Assembly: GCA_937926205.1 (NCBI GenBank)
Contig: CALEYL010000050.1
Location: forward strand, 38,816-102,815
DNA: 64,000 nucleotides
Source: an uncultured Saprospiraceae bacterium
Lineage (GTDB): Bacteria; Bacteroidota; Bacteroidia; Chitinophagales; Saprospiraceae
Direction: 5' to 3'
Part shown: positions 49,801 through 56,521 of the stretch, piece by piece
Numbering within the stretch: position 1 is the stretch's first letter
Layout: every line of letters begins with the position of its first letter
Program-made: the position numbers and the translations under genes
The notes under the pieces: model-generated
What the model saw: the letters and a program-made list of their open reading frames with translations, nothing else
Told to the model about the DNA's origin: nothing
Databases searched by the model: none

Positions 49801-50128
49801 CAGGCAGACCATAACTAAGGGTAATGGGGCGCGGTTGAAATTCGGGCTTGGTGCTTAGCCGGATACCCTGGCCTTCAATAACAATGCTCATTCTAACCTG
49901 ATAAGACAATTCAAAAGCATCGTTCAGGATCAGAGAGGCGCCGACGCGCCCCGGAAATGAAAGCTCTGCCAGGTTGCCCGTATGCGGAGGCGATGACTGC
50001 GCAATCAGTGAAACCGGATAAGCTTGAGCCCTCAGATTAACGGTTGCCAAAATGCAGCAGGCAGCCGTAAGCATACTTAGAAAATGTATCTTCTGGTTCA
50101 TGTACCTGAATTTTTTTATCAATATCAT
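43835..50128 (-). CDS. 2097-residue exported TANFOR/FN3-like protein
   Basis: The ATG at 50128 is used, with an alternative at 50101 closer to the signal peptide (MNQKIHFLSMLTAACCILAT). Residues about 35-185 resemble the TANFOR domain of Bacteroidota surface proteins: YPVSLIAQSSPPHTGNLAEL, then RPITLSYGLPVQITGAEIAEYLD and GTLPPGFYSVCMQVYDY. This assignment is from memory of the family and tentative. FN3-like units follow to about residue 390. The middle third is long, beta-rich and unlike anything I can name. It contains two acidic low-complexity linkers, near residues 530-570 and 1010-1030. The rest includes a stretch rich in Gly and aromatic residues with a membrane-associated look. No sorting tail was seen at the C-terminus. 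It is second in the four-gene unit, 33 bp after the barrel gene. A role as periplasmic or outer-membrane scaffold for the adhesin is inferred. Confidence 0.75.
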   Translation of the reverse strand: MILIKKFRYMNQKIHFLSMLTAACCILATVNLRAQAYPVSLIAQSSPPHTGNLAELSFPGRVGASLILNDAFELSYQVRMSIVIEGQGIRLSTKPEFQPRPITLSYGLPVQITGAEIAEYLDLNNLNFEGFSKEQYLQEGTLPPGFYSVCMQVYDYDRSNDAAVSRESCTGITVFLNDPPVVLAPIGQQTPVFPQNVTVQWQPRHAGGFPVEYTLQVFEFDVNNTLTPDLLMQFEQPFLEKTINNLGTSFITPADPLLELGRRYLIRVRARDLTMQNAFLNDGWSAPEFFTYGEACTAPDNITAEALNESSARVSWQPKPGFNTYVVRYREAGTTDANWYEDESILSEHTIEGLVDATTYEIQVQTLCNGEYEGQYSPSFEITTDSIEFDTTLFDCSSMDTLIPPANAIGIEALAYGDIVRVGGFRMRLTKVEPSEETEGGWDGSGQIRVPWLLGKKLICTFNGLMVNTEKEVFGGEVVAYSKGLESIPEFQSPDSILAQIAADTPPSMMDFCGRVDSTQLVAEPDSAQTPPLDSLQTPPQDSTQTETPEEADEEEEDTDTVLADPFADLEDEEGLPYDIALNAGGSTLPIILGGSPNAIVIDNITFTPLGASLDAYFSAALPGSNKFVAFQSLGVKFHPGGLIGANKMQLVTDITTVWSNKIQLTILNSENSYVSFDCEGLRGISIDGKVEFCPNLLVALHPDSLIAVPEENVTGTFTATMPQWGQFVADMSITPFEIPRLKDWGWEVQNMVFDFSDEVTPASVVFPEGYSHPDVGAVSMEGADNPEWTGFYLRTARVKLPKAFYGSRGEPVQAGVTDVIIDQTGFTGNAFAINVLSPERGRMGNWAFSLDTLRLGIRHNQFHHVGFSGTTQVPAFDNALKYACLIQPDSAYRFSVGIGEDTMRMSAWKADIELYENTRIELDYDVSDRAFSANAYLFGMASMKPTIGRAANPKDTLKLASLQFQDFVVSTRAPYLIDIGTWEYSAGNEQKLSGFPLTIQNISLGQEEDEEEEEGAEEIEEEEIAEEAPSDSTRVALKITAAVNLMGANDRGFSAEGTVRVLFDVKLDTVRMKQVWSYAGVKVDQFSLDASGAAFELAGRLDYYEEDTIYGSGFRAMIHATFTPRFTVTAVAQFGEKNTYRYWFADALATFNPGIALGTTGLGLYGFGGGASYKVSRQAFSSIVLPDSASLANPTDMEEVIGRSMSGTIYVPDSTAGLGIKAIIALGTFPKPEVFNGTVTFEVIFNDNWGVRSIGFIGDGRFLTPPPTPSQAASQPALRCILNMNYDFENRAFHADLDVYVNHMSIVTGAYANNLAGRGTIHTDPDDWYIHIGTPQRRIMISYSLAGLANLAKPNPGAASNPQDTSGLVIDWSKAGLLLTAYLDAGTVLPPFPDIPERVQSILGGGDFQIVSRDDPRFASGGGVMFGASVDVSIPDLTFLMFYASFGAGMGFDVMVRNYGLDARCAGDETSSSPIGINGWYATGQLWAYIEGSIGIKVRMFSVSGNYRILDLALAAVLQTRLPNPLWAKGVVGGRFSILSGLVSGSCRFQFEIGKKCDIVGGSELAGIEVIASTQPDGNTSQDVDVFARPQATFNLPIGRVFELQDDNGDYQEYRPKLHKFEVLQLRETDNGQDVPVQGQIRWNETNDVVAFKADDVLTGNKNYRLVVQVRFDKKGRYESEWRELKKLSGTPEQQEAIVNFTTGPAPDYIPASNVAYSYPLPDQFNFLQSESTQGYIQLIQGQPYLFKGHPDWDYAAEASSWEQKVQFMNGTQVISTGNITYNSGQKRVNYAIPSGQLPANAILAMRLANLPLVNDAAVDANVTAIQSQLLNLQTSPSDTSFTNIILEERIAQGVQRALKPKSFYKSNFRTSLYNTFQQKINALTKNVNWFNPIFLDPNETSGATINDFGVFVTGNELFDLFDQDGYYNGDSQVAPLIQPEADLNITPGNWYTNTIYPYMYQHFPAPAQNITLSWRNPLILGNVPSKAIWIEQTEDPHKLTQENIDNGTAPIPQPVTSLAYKLPYHMLFDDFDYKNKVSNYAALHTTMPQAWVNFMQGTFQYAPYGNYRVQLKYHLPGNSTANSQIPVTIFYGVSN

Positions 50129-50161
50129 CCCCCTTCACCGGAAGCTGATTGAAGGAGTTGC

Positions 50162-51940
50162 CTAATTCCCGCTTTGGGAGTTGGATGATAGGGCTTGTTT
50201 GTTTCCAATCTGTTCCAAAAATCGATAACCATACATCAACTGGCCGTACCATTCAAGGAATCCGGTATTGGTTTGGCCACCGGAACTCCGATTGAGCAGC
50301 GTGGTATTAAAGCCGAGCATGTGTTCCTTGTTCAACTGCCAGGTGCTGCCCAGAGACAGGTTAATGACATTGGAATTGTCGCCGACTTTTTGGAAAATCT
50401 GGTTATAAGCCAGCCGGAAATTGGTTTGCAGGCGCTTGTTCAGAAAGCCTTTTGTGATGCCGAGCGTTGGGGCGAGCACAAAGTTGTCGAGGTTCACCAG
50501 TTGCGTCTGATTGACGTTTAATGCCGCACTTAATCGCAAATCACGATCTGTAATTGAGTAGGCGTAAATCAGGCTGCCATTCAGAAAGCGCGATTCTGCA
50601 TCGGGCTGTACCACATCATCTACTATGCTGTTGGCGCGTTGGTAAGTCAGGAAAAAGGAGATGGAACTTGGACGTTCATTTCCGGTATTAAGATGCCGCA
50701 GGGCTGAAAAACTTGCCGTTTGGGTAGCCTGTGCCAAAATGATGCTGTCGACCAGGGCATCCGGGCTGGTGAGTGCGCGGATTTTGGTGGTGTTCTGAAA
50801 ATTAGAATAAGAAGCGTTAAAACTCCATGTTTTGGAAGGCGTGTACGCTCCGTTAAAAGAGCCGACGAGGCGCCTCGTGCCGTTGCGTTCAAAATCGTCC
50901 AGATTGGTACGCTCTTGTCCGCCATTGGCAAAAATGGTGAGCCGGTTCTTCATGAACGACCGGGAAAAACCCAAAGTCAGGTATTCCGCATCGCTGAGAA
51001 AAAACAAAGCGCCCAGGGTTTGAAAGCCGCGTTCGATGAGTTCATAGCCGCTGTTGATGTTGAACCCTTTGATGGAAAAATTCAGTTTGGCGCGATAAGC
51101 CGAACCGGTAATAAGGGAAGAAGTTGGGTCAAATAAACCCAGAAAATCCTGATTGCTTTTTGGGTTTGGCAGCTGCTCGGATCGGTTGTCCCGATTGAGC
51201 CCGCTGCGGGCGACTTCCCCTTCGAGGTTTACCTTTTTACCCAGTTGTTGCTTCCCACTCACACTAAGAACGATGTTGTCGGAAGGCAATATTTCCCGTT
51301 GGAGTGGTTGAATGATCGAGTTTGGATCATCTTTTGCAGCAAAATAGGTCAAGTTAAGTTCTGAAGTGGTATTGTTGAATCCAACTTTGAGCCCCTGCCC
51401 GGTGCGTCGGTAGGACGGATCAAGCATTTGACGGCTATTGAAGTCTTCCGCCACTGCCCGGCGCAATTGTCCGTACATCCCGGCAATATAAAAGCGACCG
51501 GGGCGTAATTCGAAACCGGCTCCTTTAAAGTTAATGTTGTTGAGGGTGTATTTGGAGAAATTAATGTTGCGGTCGCCGAGGTGCAGGCGCGCCCATTTAT
51601 AAGAAGGACTGATGCCTGCAAAGGTGTATGCAGGCAGATTGAATTGTTGATTTGCATCAGAAAATGCCAGGGAAAATGGGGCATCTATTCCAAGATAGCT
51701 CAGGTTCAGATTGGCCAATGCCCGCCATTGCAATGCATCCCGACGCGCTTCAATACCATCCGAAAGGTAAAAATTGCTGTAAAGGTTTAAACCGCCACTG
51801 ATCTGGAGCGATTGATGGCGGATGTTTTTGACGGATTTGACAATGCCGTCTACCTCCTGGGCTTGAAGGTGGATAGCAGCAAATAGGACGAGGGCAGCCA
51901 TAAACAGGCGGCGCCCGACAAGCGGTCGGTCGTATAGCAT
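50162..51940 (-). CDS. Outer-membrane beta-barrel protein
   Basis: The 592-residue product starts at the ATG at 51940, with a signal peptide ending HLQAQ near residue 28. The mature protein is dominated by alternating hydrophobic and polar strands of 9-12 residues with aromatic girdle residues (LNLTYFAAKDD, YLTLGFSRSFM, LTIFANGGQERT, TWSFNASYSNFQ, SISFFLTYQRAN). It ends in a strand, WYGQLMYGYRF, with a short polar tail. Length and pattern suggest an outer-membrane barrel of roughly 20 or more strands. It is not the PorP/SprF family, which is about 300 residues, nor a TonB receptor, since no plug or TonB box is seen. As first gene of the unit it may be the membrane anchor of the adhesin or its accessory proteins. 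Confidence 0.75.
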   Translation of the reverse strand: MLYDRPLVGRRLFMAALVLFAAIHLQAQEVDGIVKSVKNIRHQSLQISGGLNLYSNFYLSDGIEARRDALQWRALANLNLSYLGIDAPFSLAFSDANQQFNLPAYTFAGISPSYKWARLHLGDRNINFSKYTLNNINFKGAGFELRPGRFYIAGMYGQLRRAVAEDFNSRQMLDPSYRRTGQGLKVGFNNTTSELNLTYFAAKDDPNSIIQPLQREILPSDNIVLSVSGKQQLGKKVNLEGEVARSGLNRDNRSEQLPNPKSNQDFLGLFDPTSSLITGSAYRAKLNFSIKGFNINSGYELIERGFQTLGALFFLSDAEYLTLGFSRSFMKNRLTIFANGGQERTNLDDFERNGTRRLVGSFNGAYTPSKTWSFNASYSNFQNTTKIRALTSPDALVDSIILAQATQTASFSALRHLNTGNERPSSISFFLTYQRANSIVDDVVQPDAESRFLNGSLIYAYSITDRDLRLSAALNVNQTQLVNLDNFVLAPTLGITKGFLNKRLQTNFRLAYNQIFQKVGDNSNVINLSLGSTWQLNKEHMLGFNTTLLNRSSGGQTNTGFLEWYGQLMYGYRFLEQIGNKQALSSNSQSGN

Positions 51941-52292
51941 AACTGAGATTTAATTGGTTCAGAAACGGAAACTGTTCTGAAAATACCCCGGCCAGATATC
52001 AGCCCTGCAAGGATATTCTACATCTGCCATGTGAGCAAAGTGTTGAATTATTCATGCAGGCTTTTACCAAACGGAGTCGATCGGAGCCATTCATGATGCT
52101 GTCCATCATGGTAAATAACCTGGCTCGTCAATGCTCATCGCTTGTTTAGACCGTTTTACAAAAGTGCCCCTGTCTGTAAAAAACAACATGCCGATTTGCA
52201 GCATTATTTGGAATATTCGCAGCATTTGAGAAAAACAGTACCATTTGCGGTACCCGGACAATGACCGGGAAAGCCCCGTTTGGGTAAGGTCG
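51941..52292. promoter_or_regulatory. Likely promoter region of the four-gene surface operon
   Basis: The 352 bp between the hybrid regulator stop and the barrel gene have no exact TAnnTTTG toward the operon. They carry a 7-bp inverted repeat, CATGATG ctgtc CATCATG, at 52092-52110, and weak hairpins at 52238-52253 and 52253-52269, the latter possibly ending the regulator transcript. Regulator binding is a guess. Confidence 0.4.
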
Positions 52293-55200
52293 TTACTTGC
52301 TGTTTTTACTCGGTGAAACTCCGAATTGTTCTCTGAAGGATCTTGAGAAATGAGAAACGTCTTTGTATCCTACCTTATAGGCGACTTCAGACACAGACAG
52401 GGTGCTGGTCTCCAGCATTGTTTTTGCCTTATTCAATCGATGTGAGCGGATGAAATCAGAGGGAGATATATCTACGAGGGCTTTCATTTTGCGCAACAAC
52501 TGAGACCTGCTCATGCTCAATATTTGGCAAAGTTGGGGCATGGCGAAGTCTTCGTCGGACATATTTTCTTCTATGATCTGGCGAACCTTTCGGATAAAAG
52601 CATCTTCTATTGCATAGGTTTCGGTTGTTTCCGGCATTTCTTTTTCCTGCTCTTTGCCGGATTTTTTTGCAAAAAAAGCCACCATCCGTTTTTGCCTTTC
52701 CAGCAACATTTCCAATCGCACGAGCAGTTCTTCCAGGTTAAATGGTTTGGGTAAATAGGCATCTGCACCCCGGCGAAGTCCCGCAACTTTTGAAGCACTG
52801 TCGGCTTTTGCGGTGAGCAGAACGATGGGAATGTGACTGGTTCGTTCGTCATTTTTTAAAGTGTCACAGACTTCGTAGCCATTTTTCTTAGGCATCATCA
52901 CATCACTGATGATGAGGTCAGGAATGTTTTTGAGCGCTTTTTCGATGCCATCCTCTCCGTTATAGGCGACTTCCAATTGATATAAATGCTCCAGGCAGGT
53001 TTTTAAATACGCCACCACATCCGGGTTGTCTTCAATGATCAGCAGATGGGGCAGCGATGAATGGTGCGTATCAACAGAAGAAGAAGGGGCATCATGGGCA
53101 AATGGCCCGGCGTTTGGCATTGCAAGTGGGTTTGCAGCCCAAAAGGGATCTTCTGACCGATTAAAAGCGTTATCAAGGGATTGCAATTGCTGCTGCGTTG
53201 GCGTGTAGGGCAAAATAATACTGAAGCTTGTCCCAACGCCGTCGGTGCTTTCCACCGATACGGATCCCCGCATAAGTTTGACCAATTCGTAAACCATGGC
53301 CAGGCCAATACCCGTGCCTTCTCCCCGGCGGGTTGCAGAGCTGTCTACCTGATAAAAACGATCGAAGATCCGGGGCAATTCATCTGCCGGAATGCCAATA
53401 CCTGTATCGCTGATTTGAAGGATGATTTTAGAGGATGCATTCAGGGGCAGGCCATCTGTGTTTAGCTTTAAATCAATGCGCCCTCCGTCGGGCGTAAACT
53501 TGAGGGCATTGGAAAGCAGGTTGGCGACGATTGTTTGCATTTTTTCGGGATCAAAAGCCATGTCCATTTTGGGAATATTGCTTTCAAAGGACACCTTGAT
53601 CCTGCGGGTTTCGGCATAGGAATGGCAGGATTCAATTTGATAACGGAGGAAAGCTACGAAGTCGCCATTGGCCGGAACAAGCCGCAGTTTGCCCGCTTCG
53701 AGACGCGACAAGTCGAGCAATTGGTTTACAAGGTTCAGCAAGCGATAACCATTTTGCCGCACATTGACCAGAACGCCCCGGAGTTCGTCGACGCCTATAT
53801 CCGGTAAACGATTCAACGTATTTTCTGCCGGCCCGATCAGCAGGGTCAGCGGTGTACGGAATTCGTGGGTAATGTTGGCGAAGAAGCGGGATTTTAACTC
53901 GTCCAGCTCTTTTAGTTTATTGAATTCCAATTGCTTCATTTCCTGAAGCTGCTTCTGCTGTATCCTTTGCAGAACCAGTTTCCATAACCGGTATCCTGCC
54001 CCGGCTATCAAAATCAGGTATAACAAATAAGCCCACCAAGTGCGGTAGAATGGCGGCAATATATGGAGATTGAAAACCGTCGTTGCACCAATATGCCCGT
54101 AAATGTTCCGGGCCCGCACCAAAAAGCGGTATTTACCCGGAGGCAGGTTGGTATAATCTTTATACGTTTCGGTGTTCCAATGCGACCAGTCTTTGTCATA
54201 ATCCTCCATGAAGTATTGGTACTCATTTTTCGATTCATCATCGAAGCTTGGAGCGGCATATCGGAATCGGAGTGAACTATAGGCATACGCCAGCTGAAGT
54301 TGATAATCAGATTTTGTTGCTGCGCCGGAATAGAGAACCGAATCCCCGTTGGCAATGACTTCCCGTAGCAGGGTAGAAAAATCCATGGCATGGTTGGAAG
54401 GAACGCTGCCATTGTATAATACTACTTTGCCGGTTCCGCCTATCCAGGTAATCTGTTCTTGTGCCGGGTCTGGGTAAATGCTGAAAACCTGCATTTTGGA
54501 GATGCGCAAAAAAGGGGTTTGATCCCAGGTATATACGCCTTTTGACTGCCGTCGGGCCACACCGGATTGTTTGCTGTCGTCAGACACCAGCCACAGGTTT
54601 CCTTTTTGGTCGCGAGCGGCTGCAAACAAAGGAATGGCCGGGTTCGTCAGTCCTTCTATCAAAGTAGAATCCCGATAGAAGCGTTGAGCGGCTTCATCAA
54701 AAGCGAAGACTCCCTGTAAGGTGGCGAAGCGCAGTCCCGGGTCAGTTGGAAAAGCAACAACCCGATCCGTAGGCGGGAGACCATGACGCGTATCGTATCG
54801 TTCGATTTTAGGCTGGCGGGTGTAGCCATTGGAAAAATCTACCCGGATCAGTCCGCTGAAATAGTCAACGAGCCAAAGTTTTCCATCCGGCGTTTCATAA
54901 ATATGTCGAATTTCCTGATCTATTCCCTCGATATAGCCCTCGTCACGCCATTGACCGGCTTCGAAATAAAATGACTTAAAGCCTTTACGAAGCCCCGCAA
55001 ATACCCTGTTGGGATTTTTTTGCGAACGGTGTATTGAAAAAGTAAAATCATCTGAAATTCGCCTTGCCTGAATGCCGTTGGTTTCAAAGAAACCATCAGT
55101 GGAAGCTGCCAGCAAGGATTTATCAAATGGAATTAGCGTCCAGCATTGCGTTGAAAGCCCCTTTACCTGCCCGAAGGCGCCCGTGTTCTCATCTAAGTAA

Positions 55201-56351
55201 AACACGCCCATGATGCTGGCAAAATAAAGCCGCCCCTCGTGGCGCAGCATTTCCCAGATGCTTCCGCGAATGCCATCCTGTTCGTCAAAATAACGCAAGG
55301 GGCTACCCGTTTCCACCCGTGCAAGACCAACCTGCATGCCTGCCCATAGGGCGTGCTGATGGTCTTCATACAAGGACAATATGGCATTATCCTGCAAGCC
55401 TCCGGCCTCATCGAGGTGTTTAAGAAGCTTTCCGGCGGCATCTATCAGTACAATTCCACGTTGCATCGTACCTAATGCGTATTGGCCATTAGACAGGGTG
55501 ACTGCGCAAAAAACGCGGGCCGAACGAAGCAGTTCGTCAACATCTGTGGCAAAGCGTACAATGGCTTGTTCATCGTACAAAAACAATCCATTGCTTTGGG
55601 TGGCGATCAGGATGCGTTTTTGTCCCTGATGGTTATAAGGAAGCATGGCGCTGATGCGCTCATGGACAAGTTTTTCCCCCAGCGGCGCCAAACGCAGGGC
55701 ATCGCCCACGATTTGCATTAAGCCCGTATCTTTTTGATGGACAAAAAACTGGCCGTTGATATAAAAACCGGAATGGAAAGCTGAACTGGTCTCCCATACA
55801 CGCATGCGTTCTCCATTCCAGCAAAAAACGTATTTAACCGTGACGAAATAAATGCCTTGAGTTGTGCTGAATGTCTGCCATACATCCGCGAAGTCGTGGT
55901 AGCGCTTTTCAAGTTTCGGCAGTAGCGAAACAAACTTCAACTGGTGTGTCTCATTGGGGTTGATGTATCCGATTTCACCATACCCCCCTACAAAAATACG
56001 CTCATTCCCGTCGATTGCCAAAGACCGGACAATCCTGGCATTGGGTATCGGCAGCAGGCGCCAGGTAACCCCATCGTATTGAAGCAGGCCGTGGCTGTTG
56101 CCAAAATAGACGATCCCGCGCCGGTCCTGCACAATACCCCAATTCTGATTGTGGCCGCCGTATTCATTGGGAGGGTAGTTACGGATGAAAGGTGCTCCAA
56201 CTTTTATGCCGTGGGCTGAAGAGGCAGGCGTGTTTTGTGCAAATAACAGGTTACAAAAAAAAATAAGTATCAGAAAAAAAGCCCATTCTGTTAAGGTCTT
56301 ACTATTTGTGGCGCTCCCCGACTGCATGTATTTTATTTCTATGTTTGCCAT
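52293..56351 (-). CDS. Hybrid two-component system protein (sensor, kinase, receiver, AraC HTH in one chain)
   Basis: The 1352-residue inner-membrane regulator has a signal/anchor segment at residues 20-40. Residues about 50-690 form a periplasmic propeller sensor with repeats such as GIVYFGNSHGLLQYDG and GERIFVGGYGEIGYI-like units. A Y_Y_Y domain follows (YRFLVRARNIYGHIG), then a membrane helix near residue 760 (WWAYLLYLILIAGAGY). The histidine kinase has its phospho-His at H829 in FANITHEFRTPL, with ATPase boxes NALKFTPDG and DTGIGIPADE. The receiver carries phospho-Asp D1150 in LIISDVMMPKK. The C-terminal 100 residues are an AraC HTH ending VSHFSRSFREQFGVSPSKN. Such HTCS proteins usually control polysaccharide utilisation loci, but no SusC/SusD pair is in the window. 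The nearest downstream target in the same direction is the adhesin operon. A -7 element at 56353-56360 lies so close that ATG 56327 may be the true start. Confidence 0.92.
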   Translation of the reverse strand: MANIEIKYMQSGSATNSKTLTEWAFFLILIFFCNLLFAQNTPASSAHGIKVGAPFIRNYPPNEYGGHNQNWGIVQDRRGIVYFGNSHGLLQYDGVTWRLLPIPNARIVRSLAIDGNERIFVGGYGEIGYINPNETHQLKFVSLLPKLEKRYHDFADVWQTFSTTQGIYFVTVKYVFCWNGERMRVWETSSAFHSGFYINGQFFVHQKDTGLMQIVGDALRLAPLGEKLVHERISAMLPYNHQGQKRILIATQSNGLFLYDEQAIVRFATDVDELLRSARVFCAVTLSNGQYALGTMQRGIVLIDAAGKLLKHLDEAGGLQDNAILSLYEDHQHALWAGMQVGLARVETGSPLRYFDEQDGIRGSIWEMLRHEGRLYFASIMGVFYLDENTGAFGQVKGLSTQCWTLIPFDKSLLAASTDGFFETNGIQARRISDDFTFSIHRSQKNPNRVFAGLRKGFKSFYFEAGQWRDEGYIEGIDQEIRHIYETPDGKLWLVDYFSGLIRVDFSNGYTRQPKIERYDTRHGLPPTDRVVAFPTDPGLRFATLQGVFAFDEAAQRFYRDSTLIEGLTNPAIPLFAAARDQKGNLWLVSDDSKQSGVARRQSKGVYTWDQTPFLRISKMQVFSIYPDPAQEQITWIGGTGKVVLYNGSVPSNHAMDFSTLLREVIANGDSVLYSGAATKSDYQLQLAYAYSSLRFRYAAPSFDDESKNEYQYFMEDYDKDWSHWNTETYKDYTNLPPGKYRFLVRARNIYGHIGATTVFNLHILPPFYRTWWAYLLYLILIAGAGYRLWKLVLQRIQQKQLQEMKQLEFNKLKELDELKSRFFANITHEFRTPLTLLIGPAENTLNRLPDIGVDELRGVLVNVRQNGYRLLNLVNQLLDLSRLEAGKLRLVPANGDFVAFLRYQIESCHSYAETRRIKVSFESNIPKMDMAFDPEKMQTIVANLLSNALKFTPDGGRIDLKLNTDGLPLNASSKIILQISDTGIGIPADELPRIFDRFYQVDSSATRRGEGTGIGLAMVYELVKLMRGSVSVESTDGVGTSFSIILPYTPTQQQLQSLDNAFNRSEDPFWAANPLAMPNAGPFAHDAPSSSVDTHHSSLPHLLIIEDNPDVVAYLKTCLEHLYQLEVAYNGEDGIEKALKNIPDLIISDVMMPKKNGYEVCDTLKNDERTSHIPIVLLTAKADSASKVAGLRRGADAYLPKPFNLEELLVRLEMLLERQKRMVAFFAKKSGKEQEKEMPETTETYAIEDAFIRKVRQIIEENMSDEDFAMPQLCQILSMSRSQLLRKMKALVDISPSDFIRSHRLNKAKTMLETSTLSVSEVAYKVGYKDVSHFSRSFREQFGVSPSKNSK

Positions 56352-56352
56352 G

Positions 56353-56360
56353 CAAAATTA
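56353..56360 (-). promoter_or_regulatory. Candidate -7 element of the hybrid regulator gene
   Basis: TAATTTTG on the minus strand matches TAnnTTTG but ends 1 bp before the annotated ATG. If used, translation probably begins at the ATG at 56327. Confidence 0.4.
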
Positions 56361-56521
56361 GCAAATACCAATTGCAATATTCATCCCTATTGTAAATGAA
56401 CAGTATGTTTTGGCAAAAAATCATCAGAGCGAATTCGTGGCAATAAACATTCTGAAAAAAAAAGATTCTTTCGTTTTTGCGAAAAGCTGTACTTTTTTGG
56501 CGCAATAAAAATCGTGCTTAC

